Positions 53,735-61,888 of a stretch of DNA of 64,000 nucleotides are shown here, piece by piece. Below the pieces are notes generated by a model that worked only from the letters and a program-made list of their open reading frames with translations, did not search any database and was not told where the DNA came from. Each line of letters opens with the position of its first letter. Position 1 is the first letter of the stretch. Source of the stretch: an uncultured Eubacteriales bacterium (lineage in GTDB: Bacteria > Bacillota > Clostridia > Oscillospirales > Oscillospiraceae); assembly GCA_900319465.1 (NCBI GenBank), contig ONOL01000006.1:1-64000 (forward strand). Reading direction: 5' to 3'. The translations under genes and the position numbers were made by a program.

Positions 53735-55510
53735 TCAGCCGTTGTCCGCAAGGCGCACCATATCGCCGTTTTTGACAGGGGCGTTGGCGGTCGTGATCAC
53801 ATAGTCGCCCCAGCCGGAGAGGTCGCCGGTGACGGCGGAATACATATCGTCCTCCGCAAGGACCTCCACGGCGACCCTGCGGGCGATGTAACGGTTGCCG
53901 AGGGGCGAGCTCTTGGCTTCGATCTTCAGGACGAATTTGCCGTTTGCGTCGCTGCGGATGGCGGAATTCGGCACGACGAGGTCGTAGTTTGCGCTCTTCT
54001 GGCCGACGGAGATCGTGAGCTCGGAGCCCGCGCTGACGTCGCCCTCGAGATCAAAGGTGAGCAGCTTGTTGGTCTGGGGGTTCTTGGGATCGGTGCGGAT
54101 GGAAGAGAGCGTCGCGGTGATCTGGCTGCCCCAGTAGTAGTTGGAAACGGTGGCGGAATCGCCGGGCTTGAGGCGGCGTGCCTGGTCGTTGGTGACGGTG
54201 AAGGAGAGGGTATAGCCCATATCCGGCACCTCAATCGTGGCGAGCACGTCGTCCTTGGCCTTGGTCTCCCCCGCGGTGCACTCGACAGACTGCACCGTGC
54301 CGGAGACCTTTGCGAGGATCTGGTTCTCCTCGCCCCCGGAGAGATCGGCCAGGCGCTGCTTGGCCTTTTCGATCTGCTGGCCGATATCGCTCAGATCCAG
54401 ATAGCTCAGAGCCTGGCTCTTCGAGTCGCTGATCTTTTTCTGCTCCAGGCTGTTCTGCAGGTTGAAGAGGGTATCCTCCGCATTCCGGACCTTCTGTTTG
54501 GCCTCCTTGTACTCGGCGCTCACGGTCTCGGTGCCCATGATCTCGTCGATCACGGCCTGGACGGCCTCCACCTTGGCTTCCGCCGCGGCGAGGGCGGTAA
54601 CCGCGTCCTGCCGGGCGGCCGCCGCTTCGTCCGCAGCTTCCTGGGCGGCCTGAACGGCCTTCTCCGCCTCGGTGATCTCCTTCTGGCTCTCCGGCTCCTG
54701 CAGCGCGCTGAGGTACTGCTTCGCCTCCTGCAGCGCTTCCCGGGCCTTGCTCAGCGCCTCCTGCAGCTCCGCGATGCGTCCGGGGGGCTCCACGCCCTGC
54801 GCGTCGTTCAGCTCGATCTCATAGCGCTCGACCCAGTATTCCTGCTCCTGCACCCGGTCATAGGCGGTGTTGAGCTTGTCGTTGTAAAGGCTCAGGAGTG
54901 CATCCCGATCGATCTTCCTGCTCTCGAGCGTCTGCTGTCTGGCCGTGAGTTCCTTCTCAGCCTGTTCCAGATTCTGTTTGGCCTGGAAGACGTCGGTTTT
55001 CGCGGCATTGAGCTGTTCGCTGGGGATCTCCCGGGTCGATTTCTTCTTGATCGCCTCAAGCTCGGCCTCGGCCTCCGCCAGCAGCTCCTTCGCCCTTTCG
55101 ATCTCGTGCTCATCGGCCTTGTAGCTGACCGAGGGGACGGAGATGGCGCCGCGCTGGTAGCTCACCTGGAGCTGCCGCAGCGCCTCCTGCGCCTGTTCGA
55201 TCTCCGAGCTCTCGCCCTCGCCGAGGATAAAGAGCACGTCTCCGGCCTCGACGGTCTGGCCGGCCTTGATCATGACCGCGCGGATCTCCCGGGTCTGCTC
55301 GGCCTTGACGCTGTGGGTGCCGGTGGCCGTGACGGTGCCGGTGCCGCGGACCTTGGCGGTGATAGAGCCGCTGGAGACGTTCTGGGTCGCCACCTCCGGC
55401 AGGCTCCTGTTCATGATCGTATTGGAGAAGAAGGTCAGCACCAGCAGCACCGCCAGGAAGATGATGGCGGCGTTCTTGACCCATTCTCTGTTTTTCGGTT
55501 TAGAATCCAT
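53735..55510 (-). CDS. HlyD/MacA-like membrane-fusion protein with long coiled coil
   Basis: 591 residues. One N-terminal membrane helix (NAAIIFLAVLLVLTFFSNTIM), then beta-barrel and lipoyl halves (ITAKVRGTGTVTATGTHSVK; IKAGQTVEAGDVLFILGEGES), then about 250 residues of Glu/Gln/Ala/Lys-rich coiled coil (120-370), and the returning lipoyl/barrel half (NQILAKVSGTVQSVECTAGETKAKDDVLATIEV) and membrane-proximal domain. The hairpin is far longer than in MacA. In a monoderm cell it would span the wall. It lies between two sugar permeases (upstream) and the MacB-core-like gene, an unusual combination. Confidence 0.88.
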   Translation of the reverse strand: MDSKPKNREWVKNAAIIFLAVLLVLTFFSNTIMNRSLPEVATQNVSSGSITAKVRGTGTVTATGTHSVKAEQTREIRAVMIKAGQTVEAGDVLFILGEGESSEIEQAQEALRQLQVSYQRGAISVPSVSYKADEHEIERAKELLAEAEAELEAIKKKSTREIPSEQLNAAKTDVFQAKQNLEQAEKELTARQQTLESRKIDRDALLSLYNDKLNTAYDRVQEQEYWVERYEIELNDAQGVEPPGRIAELQEALSKAREALQEAKQYLSALQEPESQKEITEAEKAVQAAQEAADEAAAARQDAVTALAAAEAKVEAVQAVIDEIMGTETVSAEYKEAKQKVRNAEDTLFNLQNSLEQKKISDSKSQALSYLDLSDIGQQIEKAKQRLADLSGGEENQILAKVSGTVQSVECTAGETKAKDDVLATIEVPDMGYTLSFTVTNDQARRLKPGDSATVSNYYWGSQITATLSSIRTDPKNPQTNKLLTFDLEGDVSAGSELTISVGQKSANYDLVVPNSAIRSDANGKFVLKIEAKSSPLGNRYIARRVAVEVLAEDDMYSAVTGDLSGWGDYVITTANAPVKNGDMVRLADNG

Positions 55511-55556
55511 AATTCCTCCGGGTTCTCAAAATATGAAACTGAAAACGCGATTTCCG

Positions 55557-56432
55557 TTATCCTTTGACGCTGCCTGAATTTGCGATCCCTTCCACCAGGT
55601 ATTCCTCGCCGTGGAGGAAGAGGAGCAGCGACGGGATCATATAGACCGTTGCCATGGCGAAGGCCAAGCCGATCTCCCCCGCGTTGATGGACGAGAGGAA
55701 CACGCTCAGCGGCTGTGCGTCCGCGTCCTGCAGGAGGATGAGCGGCTGCTCGACCATGTTCCAGTAGTCGATGAACACGAGGATCGCGATGGAATAGAGG
55801 GCGGAGCGGCACTGCGGCAGGCAGATCTTTGTGAAGATATCCCACTCGCCCGCGCCGTCCACCTTGGCCGACTCGATGAGCGCGTAAGGGATGCGCCGCA
55901 TGAACTTGGTCAGCAGGAAGACCGAGAACGGGGCGAAAATGCCCGGCAGGATGATAGACCAGCGGGTATTGAGGATACCCAGCTTTTCGCTGACCAGATA
56001 GTTCGGCACAAGCGTGACCTGATAGGGCATGAGCATCAGGATGACGTAAAAGAAGAAGATGCCGCTGCGGATCTTTCCGCGCCAGCGGGTGAAGCTGTAA
56101 GCTGCCACCGAGGCGACGCCCACCTGAAAGATCACGATGGGCAGCACGAGCAGGATGCTGTTCCAGTACTTGAGCAGGTACTCCGGCGACTTGATAAGCC
56201 CCGTGACGTACTGCGAGAAGGAAACCTTGTCCGGGATGAACTTCAGGTTGACGGTCTTGGAGACGTAGCCGCCCGTGGTGGTGGAAAAGATCATGCCGTA
56301 ATTGGCCTTGATCTCCGATTCGGACATGAAGGAGTTGGTGATGGTCAGCACGGTGGGCAGCAGGAAGGCGACCGCGAAGACGAGGCAGAGGAGGAAGGTG
56401 ACCGCGCGGCCGAAATAGCGCTTTTTCTTCAT
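55557..56432 (-). CDS. Carbohydrate ABC permease, MalG-like
   Basis: 291 residues, six membrane helices. The EAA cytoplasmic loop is YALIESAKVDGAGEWDIFTKICLPQCRSAL, and the family order of helices with a long extracytoplasmic loop after helix 1 (residues 30-85) fits CUT1 MalG-type permeases. Imports sugar with a MalF-type partner. It overlaps that partner gene by four bases. No ATPase is present in the operon, so a shared MsmX-type ATPase is expected. Upstream of the membrane-fusion gene by 46 bases. Confidence 0.93.
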   Translation of the reverse strand: MKKKRYFGRAVTFLLCLVFAVAFLLPTVLTITNSFMSESEIKANYGMIFSTTTGGYVSKTVNLKFIPDKVSFSQYVTGLIKSPEYLLKYWNSILLVLPIVIFQVGVASVAAYSFTRWRGKIRSGIFFFYVILMLMPYQVTLVPNYLVSEKLGILNTRWSIILPGIFAPFSVFLLTKFMRRIPYALIESAKVDGAGEWDIFTKICLPQCRSALYSIAILVFIDYWNMVEQPLILLQDADAQPLSVFLSSINAGEIGLAFAMATVYMIPSLLLFLHGEEYLVEGIANSGSVKG

Positions 56433-57316
56433 CCCTCCACGTCCTTTCCGAACCAGTCCTCCGCCTTGAACAGCAGCGCGATCAAAACGACCATGACGAT
56501 GGCCATGACCACCGCGGCGGCGGAGAGCTTCTGGTAATCCAGCGATTTGAAGGTGTTGTTCATGAAATGCTGCAGCATGTACAGCGTCTCATAGGGATAA
56601 TCCCCGGTCAGCAGATACACCTCGCGGAAGACCTTGAAGGAGTTGATCAGGGAGAGGATCGTGACGAAGAGCACGGTAGGCGAGAGATAGCGCAGCTTGA
56701 TCTCGAAGAACTTGTACCACTCGCCGGCGCCCTCCACGTCCGCCACCTCCAGCAGCTCCTTCGGGATATTGGCAAGGCCGGCCATGAACAGGATCATGTT
56801 GTAGCCCAGGTTTTTCCAAAGGAAGAGGATAATGACCACGATCTGGCTGTGTTCGCTCTGGAACCAGTCGATCTTGTCCGCGCCGAAGAGCAGCAGGAAC
56901 TCGTTGATCGTACCGTTGTAGTTGAACAGCACCTGCCAGATCAGCACCACCGAGGCCACCGGCACCATCATGGGGCTCAGGAAGAAGGTGCGGAACTGGC
57001 TCTTGAGGGGAATGCGCGCCTCCAGCAGCAGCGCCAGCACGATGGCGAGCACCACCGCCAGCGGCACCGCCAGCGCCGAGAAGCTCAGCGTATTTCCGGC
57101 CGCCGTCAAAAACGCGGAGTTGTGAAAGAGCTTGATGAAATTGTCCAGCCCCACGAAGCTGTGGGACGCAACGCCGTCGATCAGCGAGTAATACACCACC
57201 ACGCCGAAGGGCACGATGAAGAATACGGCCACGCCGATCAGGCTCGGCGACAGGAAGCAGAGGCTCCGCACAAAGTCCCGGAGCCTGTCCCCTTTCGGAA
57301 GATCACGCTTTTCCAT
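56429..57316 (-). CDS. Carbohydrate ABC permease, MalF-like
   Basis: 295 residues, six helices, with the N-terminal LCFLSPSLIGVAVFFIVPFGVVVYYSL opening of CUT1 MalF-type permeases and the EAA loop IPKELLEVADVEGAGEWYKFFEIKLRYLSPT. First gene of the permease-permease-MFP-MacB-core operon. Its promoter has the same upstream repeats as the two-component/propeller-SBP locus, making that lipoprotein the best candidate for its substrate-binding partner. Ribosome-binding site weak (GAAATGG). Confidence 0.92.
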   Translation of the reverse strand: MEKRDLPKGDRLRDFVRSLCFLSPSLIGVAVFFIVPFGVVVYYSLIDGVASHSFVGLDNFIKLFHNSAFLTAAGNTLSFSALAVPLAVVLAIVLALLLEARIPLKSQFRTFFLSPMMVPVASVVLIWQVLFNYNGTINEFLLLFGADKIDWFQSEHSQIVVIILFLWKNLGYNMILFMAGLANIPKELLEVADVEGAGEWYKFFEIKLRYLSPTVLFVTILSLINSFKVFREVYLLTGDYPYETLYMLQHFMNNTFKSLDYQKLSAAAVVMAIVMVVLIALLFKAEDWFGKDVEG

Positions 57317-57359
57317 TCATGTAACCATTTCGTAATATATTGTGCTTTCAATTGGCTGT

Positions 57360-57388
57360 ATTATACTATATCTTGTACTTTTCCGCAA
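57360..57388 (-). promoter_or_regulatory. Promoter of permease-MFP operon
   Basis: Leftward TTGCGG (57388-57383), 17-base spacer, TATAAT (57365-57360), about 44 bases before the MalF-like start. The tandem repeats lie 12 bases upstream of the -35. Confidence 0.7.
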
Positions 57389-57400
57389 GGATTTCTCCGC

Positions 57401-57430
57401 ATTTTAAGAATTCTAAAGGATTCTTAAGAA
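57401..57430. promoter_or_regulatory. Triple 10-bp tandem repeat, probable response-regulator site
   Basis: On the minus strand: TTCTTAAGAA, TCCTTTAGAA, TTCTTAAAAT, three back-to-back 10-bp units. The first 14 bases from position 57429 (TCTTAAGAATCCTT) equal those at 44555-44568. Spacing to the -35 (12 bases) is close to the 10 bases seen at the two-component promoter. Confidence 0.6.
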
Positions 57431-57568
57431 TTGCCTTCCCCAGCCGGCCGGCAGCGGCGGAGCGGCGGCAAGCTTCCCGCTTTCCCCGGAAAGCAAACGC
57501 GGGAGGGAAATCCCCTCCCGCGCTCCGCCCATGCGTGGTCCGCATGGCGCACCGTGTTTTAGCAGACG

Positions 57569-57616
57569 AAAGACCGGGGCAGGCAGGAAGCGCCGTGCTC
57601 CCCCACCCCGGTCTTT
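57569..57616 (-). terminator. Terminator of the GntR gene
   Basis: AAAGACCGGGG pairs with CCCCGGTCTTT across a 26-base loop; leftwards it continues into TCGTCTGC and rightwards ATTTCC. The gene-free interval 57317-57652 holds this, the permease promoter and repeats, and nothing else I can identify. Confidence 0.6.
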
Positions 57617-57652
57617 ATTTCCGTATTATTCCATTCTTCTCCGGCCGCGCGG

Positions 57653-58324
57653 TCATTTCTGCGGCGCGTCCTCGTCGCCCATCGCGCGCATGCGGTCCCG
57701 GGCGTTCTGCACATGGATGGTCATCGCGAGATTGGCCCCCGCCCCGTCGTGGGCGCTCAGCGCGGCCAGGATCGCCTCGTGCTCCTCCACGGACTGCAGG
57801 GCGCGGCTGTGCTTGCTGACCGAAGCCATGCGGAACTTGGTCATCTTTTTATGCAGTCCCAGCAGGGTATCCATCAGCGCGCGGCTGCCGCAGGAGCGGT
57901 AGACCAGCTCGTGAAAGTGGGAGTCCAGATTCTTGATCTGGTCTGAGTGGCCGCCGTAGGGCTTCTCGGTATAGTAGCGCTGCAGCTCAAGCGTATCGCG
58001 CATCGCGCCGAGTTCCTCCTCCGTGATTCGGGCGGCCGCCCATTCCGCCGCCAGGCCCTCGATCCGGATGCGGATCTCGTACATATCCAGCATGTCCTCT
58101 TGGGAGATGCCTACCACGGTGACGCCGCGGCCGGCTTCCTCCAGGATATTCTCCTGCTCCAGACGGCGGATCGCCTCCCGGATCGGCGTGCGGCTCACGC
58201 CCAGCTCCTCCGACAGACGCAGCTCCGTCAGCAGCTCCCCGCGCGGGTACTTGCCCGACAGGATGTCCCGCTCAAGCTGCTCGAAAATCTGATCCGCAAT
58301 GGAAATGCTTTTTCGTTCTCCCAT
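57653..58324 (-). CDS. GntR-family regulator, FCD type
   Basis: 223 residues from the ATG at 58324, with AAGGTCAGGG upstream. N-terminal winged helix (5-75): IFEQLERDILSGKYPRGELLTELRLSEELGVSRTPIREAIRRLEQE. C-terminal FCD helical domain with metal-binding His residues (LDSHFHELVY and HEAILAAL) and HVQNARDRM. FCD regulators respond to organic acids or sugars acids. Its own promoter overlaps the palindrome TTGTATACAA, a typical FadR/FCD operator, so it is probably autoregulated. Neighbouring genes do not reveal the target pathway. Confidence 0.93.
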   Translation of the reverse strand: MGERKSISIADQIFEQLERDILSGKYPRGELLTELRLSEELGVSRTPIREAIRRLEQENILEEAGRGVTVVGISQEDMLDMYEIRIRIEGLAAEWAAARITEEELGAMRDTLELQRYYTEKPYGGHSDQIKNLDSHFHELVYRSCGSRALMDTLLGLHKKMTKFRMASVSKHSRALQSVEEHEAILAALSAHDGAGANLAMTIHVQNARDRMRAMGDEDAPQK

Positions 58325-58350
58325 AGCCCTGACCTTCTTGTCCTGCTTTA

Positions 58351-58387
58351 TTGTATACAATTATACACTTTTAATTCTTTTTGTCCA
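58351..58387 (-). promoter_or_regulatory. Promoter and operator of the GntR gene
   Basis: Leftward TGGACA (58387-58382), 16-base spacer, TATAAT (58365-58360). The palindrome TTGTATACAA (58351-58360) lies directly at the transcription start region, fitting the TNGTNNNACNA pattern of FCD-type regulators. Confidence 0.7.
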
Positions 58388-58463
58388 GCCCCTATTTTGT
58401 CATATTTTTTTCCTGCCGCCGGGGCCGGGAAGGAGCCGGGAAAAGTGCAGCGCCTTTGCCTGA

Positions 58464-58496
58464 AGAAAGAGCCGGGCGGCTTGCCCGGCTCTTTCT
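58464..58496 (-). terminator. Terminator of cysK
   Basis: AGAAAGAGCCGGGC, five-base loop, GCCCGGCTCTTTCT: a perfect 14-bp stem about 65 bases past the cysK stop; the T-run is within the stem end (TTTCT). Confidence 0.75.
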
Positions 58497-58559
58497 ATCT
58501 ATCAATTAATTGCTTTCTATCTCCCGATCGAACTCTTGCGACGATTGCGGGAGGGCGGC

Positions 58560-59492
58560 TCAGTCGGCGAACAGCGGTGTGGAGAGGTAGCGGTCGCCGG
58601 TATCGGGCAGCAGGACCACGATGGTCTTGCCCTTGTTTTCGGGGCGCTTGGCGAGCTGGATCGCGGCATGGACAGCAGCGCCGGAGGAGATGCCCACCAG
58701 CACGCCCTCGCTGCGGCCGACCTTCTTGCCGGCAGCAAACGCATCCTCATTCTCGACAGGAAAGATCTCGTCATAGATCCCGGTGTTGAGCACGTCGGGC
58801 ACGAAGCCCGCGCCGATGCCCTGGATCTTGTGTGCGCCCGCGGTGCCCTTGGAAAGCACGGGGGAGGAGGCGGGCTCCACGGCCACGACCTTGACGGCGG
58901 GGTTCTGCGCCTTCAGGTACTCGCCCACGCCGGTCAGCGTGCCGCCGGTGCCGACGCCGGCCACAAAGATATCCACCTTGCCGTCGGTATCCTCCCAGAT
59001 CTCCGGGCCGGTGGCGGCCTTGTGGGCGGCGGGATTGGCGGGGTTGACGAACTGGCCGGGGATAAAGCCGCCGAGGATCTCCTTCTGGAGCTCCTCCGCT
59101 TTGGCGATGGCGCCCTTCATGCCCTTGGCGCCCTCGGTGAGCACCAGCTCGGCGCCGTAGGCCTTCATGAGCTGGCGGCGTTCCACGCTCATGGTTTCGG
59201 GCATGACGATGATGATGCGGTAGCCGCGCGCGGCGGCCACGGAGGCAAGGCCGATGCCGGTATTGCCGGAGGTGGGCTCGATGATGACGGAGCCCTCGTG
59301 CAGCAGCCCCTTGGCCTCGGCATCGTCGATCATGGCCTTGGCGATGCGGTCCTTGACGGAACCGGCGGGGTTGAAGTATTCGAGCTTTGCCAGGACGCGG
59401 GCCTCAAGCCCCTCGGCCTTCTCGATATTGCTCAGCTCCAGCAGGGGCGTTTTGCCGATCAGCTGGTCTGCGGACGTAAAGATCTTACTCAT
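58560..59492 (-). CDS. cysK: Cysteine synthase A (O-acetylserine sulfhydrylase)
   Basis: 310 residues from the ATG at 59492 (GGAGG eight bases upstream). PLP lysine in [17 protein letters not shown]; substrate loop [12 protein letters not shown]; phosphate loop [13 protein letters not shown]-terminal [12 protein letters not shown]. Makes cysteine from O-acetylserine and sulfide. Strong consensus promoter with a 130-base leader upstream. Monocistronic. CysK and the CBS-type enzymes are distinguishable by length, and no CBS domain is present. Confidence 0.96.
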   Translation of the reverse strand: MSKIFTSADQLIGKTPLLELSNIEKAEGLEARVLAKLEYFNPAGSVKDRIAKAMIDDAEAKGLLHEGSVIIEPTSGNTGIGLASVAAARGYRIIIVMPETMSVERRQLMKAYGAELVLTEGAKGMKGAIAKAEELQKEILGGFIPGQFVNPANPAAHKAATGPEIWEDTDGKVDIFVAGVGTGGTLTGVGEYLKAQNPAVKVVAVEPASSPVLSKGTAGAHKIQGIGAGFVPDVLNTGIYDEIFPVENEDAFAAGKKVGRSEGVLVGISSGAAVHAAIQLAKRPENKGKTIVVLLPDTGDRYLSTPLFAD

Positions 59493-59630
59493 GATAATAC
59501 CCTCCATTGAGTTGAAATGATAGAAATCTGCCTCGTTTCATCCTGTCTTTCGTACTCTCCGGAGTCAACATCGTACTGCGTACAGCATTATTTAACCTAC
59601 CTTTCGGGTATGTTAATGGGGATTGTCTGT

Positions 59631-59659
59631 ATTATAAGCTCCTATTCCCATCTTGTCAA
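59631..59659 (-). promoter_or_regulatory. Strong promoter of cysK
   Basis: Leftward TTGACA (59659-59654), 17-base spacer, TATAAT (59636-59631): full consensus. The transcript would begin near 59624 and have about 130 leader bases before the cysK ATG. Confidence 0.9.
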
Positions 59660-59693
59660 TAGGAAATCGCGATTTCCTCTCTTTCGATAAAAA

Positions 59694-59713
59694 TGACGGC
59701 CCGCGGGCCGTCA
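59694..59713 (-). terminator. Terminator overlapping the mnmA stop codon
   Basis: TGACGGCCCGCGGGCCGTCA is a perfect 20-bp palindrome; leftwards it is followed by TTTTTATCG. The mnmA stop TGA is its first three bases. Confidence 0.85.
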
Positions 59714-60790
59714 TTTTTCAACAGTCTGTATGATGCCTCCGCCGAGCACGAGCGGTCCGTCGTAGAGCACGACGGTCTGTCCGGGGGTGACGGCCCGCTG
59801 CGCTTCGTTAAAGCGCAGCCGCAGTCCGCCGCCGGGCAGCGCCTCGGCCAGCGCAGACCGGGGCGTCTGCCGATAGCGGCAGCGCGCCGTGACCCGGATG
59901 GGCTGCGTCGGTTCCGGGACGGACAGCCAGTTCATTCGGCCCGCCGTGAGCTGTGCGGCGTAAAGCGAAGACTCCGGCCCGACGGTGACGGTGTTGGCAG
60001 CCATGTCCTTTCCCACGACGTAGATCCGCTCCCCCATGGGAAGCCGCAGGCCGCGCCGCTGTCCCAGCGTATAGCGCACCGCGCCGCGGTGGCGGCCGAC
60101 GGTATTGCCGTTCTCGTCCAGAAAATCGCCGGCCGGGTAGACCTTGCCGCGATAGCGCTCCAGGAAGGCCCCGTAGTCCCCGTCGGGGACGAAGCAGATA
60201 TCCTGGCTGTCCGGCTTATGGGCGGTGACGAGGCCGAGGGAGGCCGCGATCTCGCGGATCTCGCTTTTGCGGTACTCGCCCAGCGGAAAGCGCAGCCGCG
60301 CAAGCTGCTCCTGCGAGAGCATGCTGAGCACGTAACTCTGGTCCTTGCTCTCGTCGAGCGCCGTACGCATCTGCCAGCGGCCGGAGGCCCCGTCGAAGCC
60401 CACGCGGACGTAGTGCCCGGTGGCAAGGCAGTCGAAGCCCTGTCGCTGGGCGTAGTCCAGCAGGAAATCGAACTTGATGCGGCGGTTGCACTCAATGCAG
60501 GGGTTCGGCGTGCGCCCGGCCTCATAGCCGCGCGCGAAGTCGGCCATCACGGTCTCGCGGAACAGGCCCCGGCAGTCGAGGCTCTCGAAGGGTATCCCGA
60601 GCCGGAAGGCCGCGTCGGAGGCGTCGTCCGCGTCCTTCTGAGTGCAGCAGCTCTTATGGCAGGCAAGGCCGATGTCCGTGTTGCGGTAGAGCGTCAGGTT
60701 CACGCCCTCGCATTCATAGCCCTCCCACTGCAGCAGGAAGGCAGCGGTGGAGCTGTCCACGCCGCCGCTCATGGCAATCAGCGCTCTCAT
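59711..60790 (-). CDS. mnmA: tRNA-specific 2-thiouridylase MnmA
   Basis: 359 residues. PP-loop ALIAMSGGVDSSTAAFLL at the N-terminus; the two catalytic cysteines are in RTPNPCIECNRRIKF (residue about 100) and SQDICFVPDGDY (about 195); the C-terminal beta-barrel follows. Installs sulfur at U34 of Lys, Glu and Gln tRNAs. The insertion NTDIGLACHKSCCTQKDADDASD (40-60) with three cysteines is not usual in MnmA. Its start overlaps the nitrilase-family stop by four bases. Confidence 0.93.
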   Translation of the reverse strand: MRALIAMSGGVDSSTAAFLLQWEGYECEGVNLTLYRNTDIGLACHKSCCTQKDADDASDAAFRLGIPFESLDCRGLFRETVMADFARGYEAGRTPNPCIECNRRIKFDFLLDYAQRQGFDCLATGHYVRVGFDGASGRWQMRTALDESKDQSYVLSMLSQEQLARLRFPLGEYRKSEIREIAASLGLVTAHKPDSQDICFVPDGDYGAFLERYRGKVYPAGDFLDENGNTVGRHRGAVRYTLGQRRGLRLPMGERIYVVGKDMAANTVTVGPESSLYAAQLTAGRMNWLSVPEPTQPIRVTARCRYRQTPRSALAEALPGGGLRLRFNEAQRAVTPGQTVVLYDGPLVLGGGIIQTVEK

Positions 60791-61581
60791 CGGGGCAGCA
60801 GGTCGAAGGCAAACCAGCAGGCACAGCCCTCTCTGGCGCGCCGCGCCTCCTCCGGGTCAAAGTCCATCACATACAGTCCCTCCAGCCCGCCGGCCTTGAA
60901 TTCGATCCGTCCGTCCGGCGCCACCAGGAGCGACTCGCCGGCAAAGCGGAGCTCCCCCTCCTGCCCGACCCGGTTGCACATGGCCACGAAGCAGCGGTTC
61001 TGCAGTGCCAGCGCCTGCAGCTCCCGCTCAAAGAGGCCGAGATCCTCTGTGCTCAGGTTGGCGGTGGGGATGATGACCAGCTCCGCCCCCTGCCGCACAC
61101 AGTTGCGCACGCCGTCGGGTACGTGCCGGTCGAAGCAGATGACCACGCCTACGGTCGCCTTCGGCGTCTCGTAGACCAGGAAGCCCGTGTCCGAGGGGGT
61201 GTAGTAGTCCTGCTCCCAGAAATGCTCCGCCTGGGGGATGTGCACCATCTTGCTCACGCCGAGGATCCTGCCCTTGGGCGAGATCATCAGCGAGGCGTCG
61301 TAAGCTTTTCCGTTTTCTTCCAGGTATACGTTGGGGCTGACAAAGATCCCGAGCTTTCGGGCCTTGGAGCGGATAGCGCCGATCTCCGGACCGTCCGCGC
61401 GCAGGAGCCAGCGGGAGGCGTCCGCGCCGCGCGCCGCCGCAAAGAAGGGAGAGAGCTGCACTTCCGGGAAGAAGATCAGCTCCGCGCCCAGCTTTGCGGC
61501 GCGCTCCGTCAGGCGCAGCGTCTTGTCCAGGTTTTCTTCCACCGCGGACGACATCCGCATCTGGGCCATCGCAATCCTCAT
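60787..61581 (-). CDS. Carbon-nitrogen hydrolase (nitrilase superfamily)
   Basis: 264 residues from the ATG at 61581 (GGGGAAGC upstream; a GTG three bases earlier is possible). The catalytic triad is present: Glu in ELIFFPEVQLSPF, Lys in GVSKMVHIPQAEHF, Cys in VGVVICFDRHVPDGVR. The closest subgroup by motif is N-carbamoylputrescine amidase/beta-ureidopropionase-like, which hydrolyse carbamoyl-amines. It is unclear why it is coupled to mnmA (four-base overlap). Confidence 0.92.
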   Translation of the reverse strand: MRIAMAQMRMSSAVEENLDKTLRLTERAAKLGAELIFFPEVQLSPFFAAARGADASRWLLRADGPEIGAIRSKARKLGIFVSPNVYLEENGKAYDASLMISPKGRILGVSKMVHIPQAEHFWEQDYYTPSDTGFLVYETPKATVGVVICFDRHVPDGVRNCVRQGAELVIIPTANLSTEDLGLFERELQALALQNRCFVAMCNRVGQEGELRFAGESLLVAPDGRIEFKAGGLEGLYVMDFDPEEARRAREGCACWFAFDLLPR

Positions 61582-61734
61582 CACAGCTTCCCCTTTCTCT
61601 ATCCTTTTTCCCGCGCCTTTCCCGCTCCGCTGTCCGGCGGCGGTCCCGGCGCGGAAAACAGCCTTTCTGCCGCAGATCTTAAGTATTGTTTTATTTTACT
61701 TCATTCCCCGGTCAAAAGCAATGATTTTTCGCCA

Positions 61735-61771
61735 CACTCGATTCCCCACACTCGATTCGCGCACTCGATTC
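61735..61771. repeat. Triplicated 10-bp repeat
   Basis: CACTCGATTC occurs three times (61735, 61749 and 61762), 13-14 bases apart; the first two copies extend to CCACACTCGATTC. It lies in the 307-base interval 61582-61888 upstream of the nitrilase gene, which otherwise holds a terminator and no gene. Confidence 0.6.
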
Positions 61772-61834
61772 CTCTCCGTCCCTTTCCTCCGTCCCTTCCC
61801 CCCGGCCTGCCGCGCCGCTCCCGCCCGGAACGGC

Positions 61835-61867
61835 AAAACACCTGCCGGCGGAACCGGACAGGTGTTT
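61835..61867 (-). terminator. Terminator of the small membrane protein / mms operon
   Basis: AAAACACCTG-CCGG pairs with CCGG-ACAGGTGTTTT (one bulge). The leftward strand has AAAACACC giving GGTGTTTT. It ends the rightward-lying minus-strand operon. Confidence 0.65.
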
Positions 61868-61888
61868 TTGTCTCAAACCTTGTTTGTT

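Noticed and set aside
59493..59624. T-box or SAM riboswitch in the cysK leader
   Set aside because: Neither the T-box GGUGG antiterminator sequence nor the S-box core is present, and no terminator precedes the gene.
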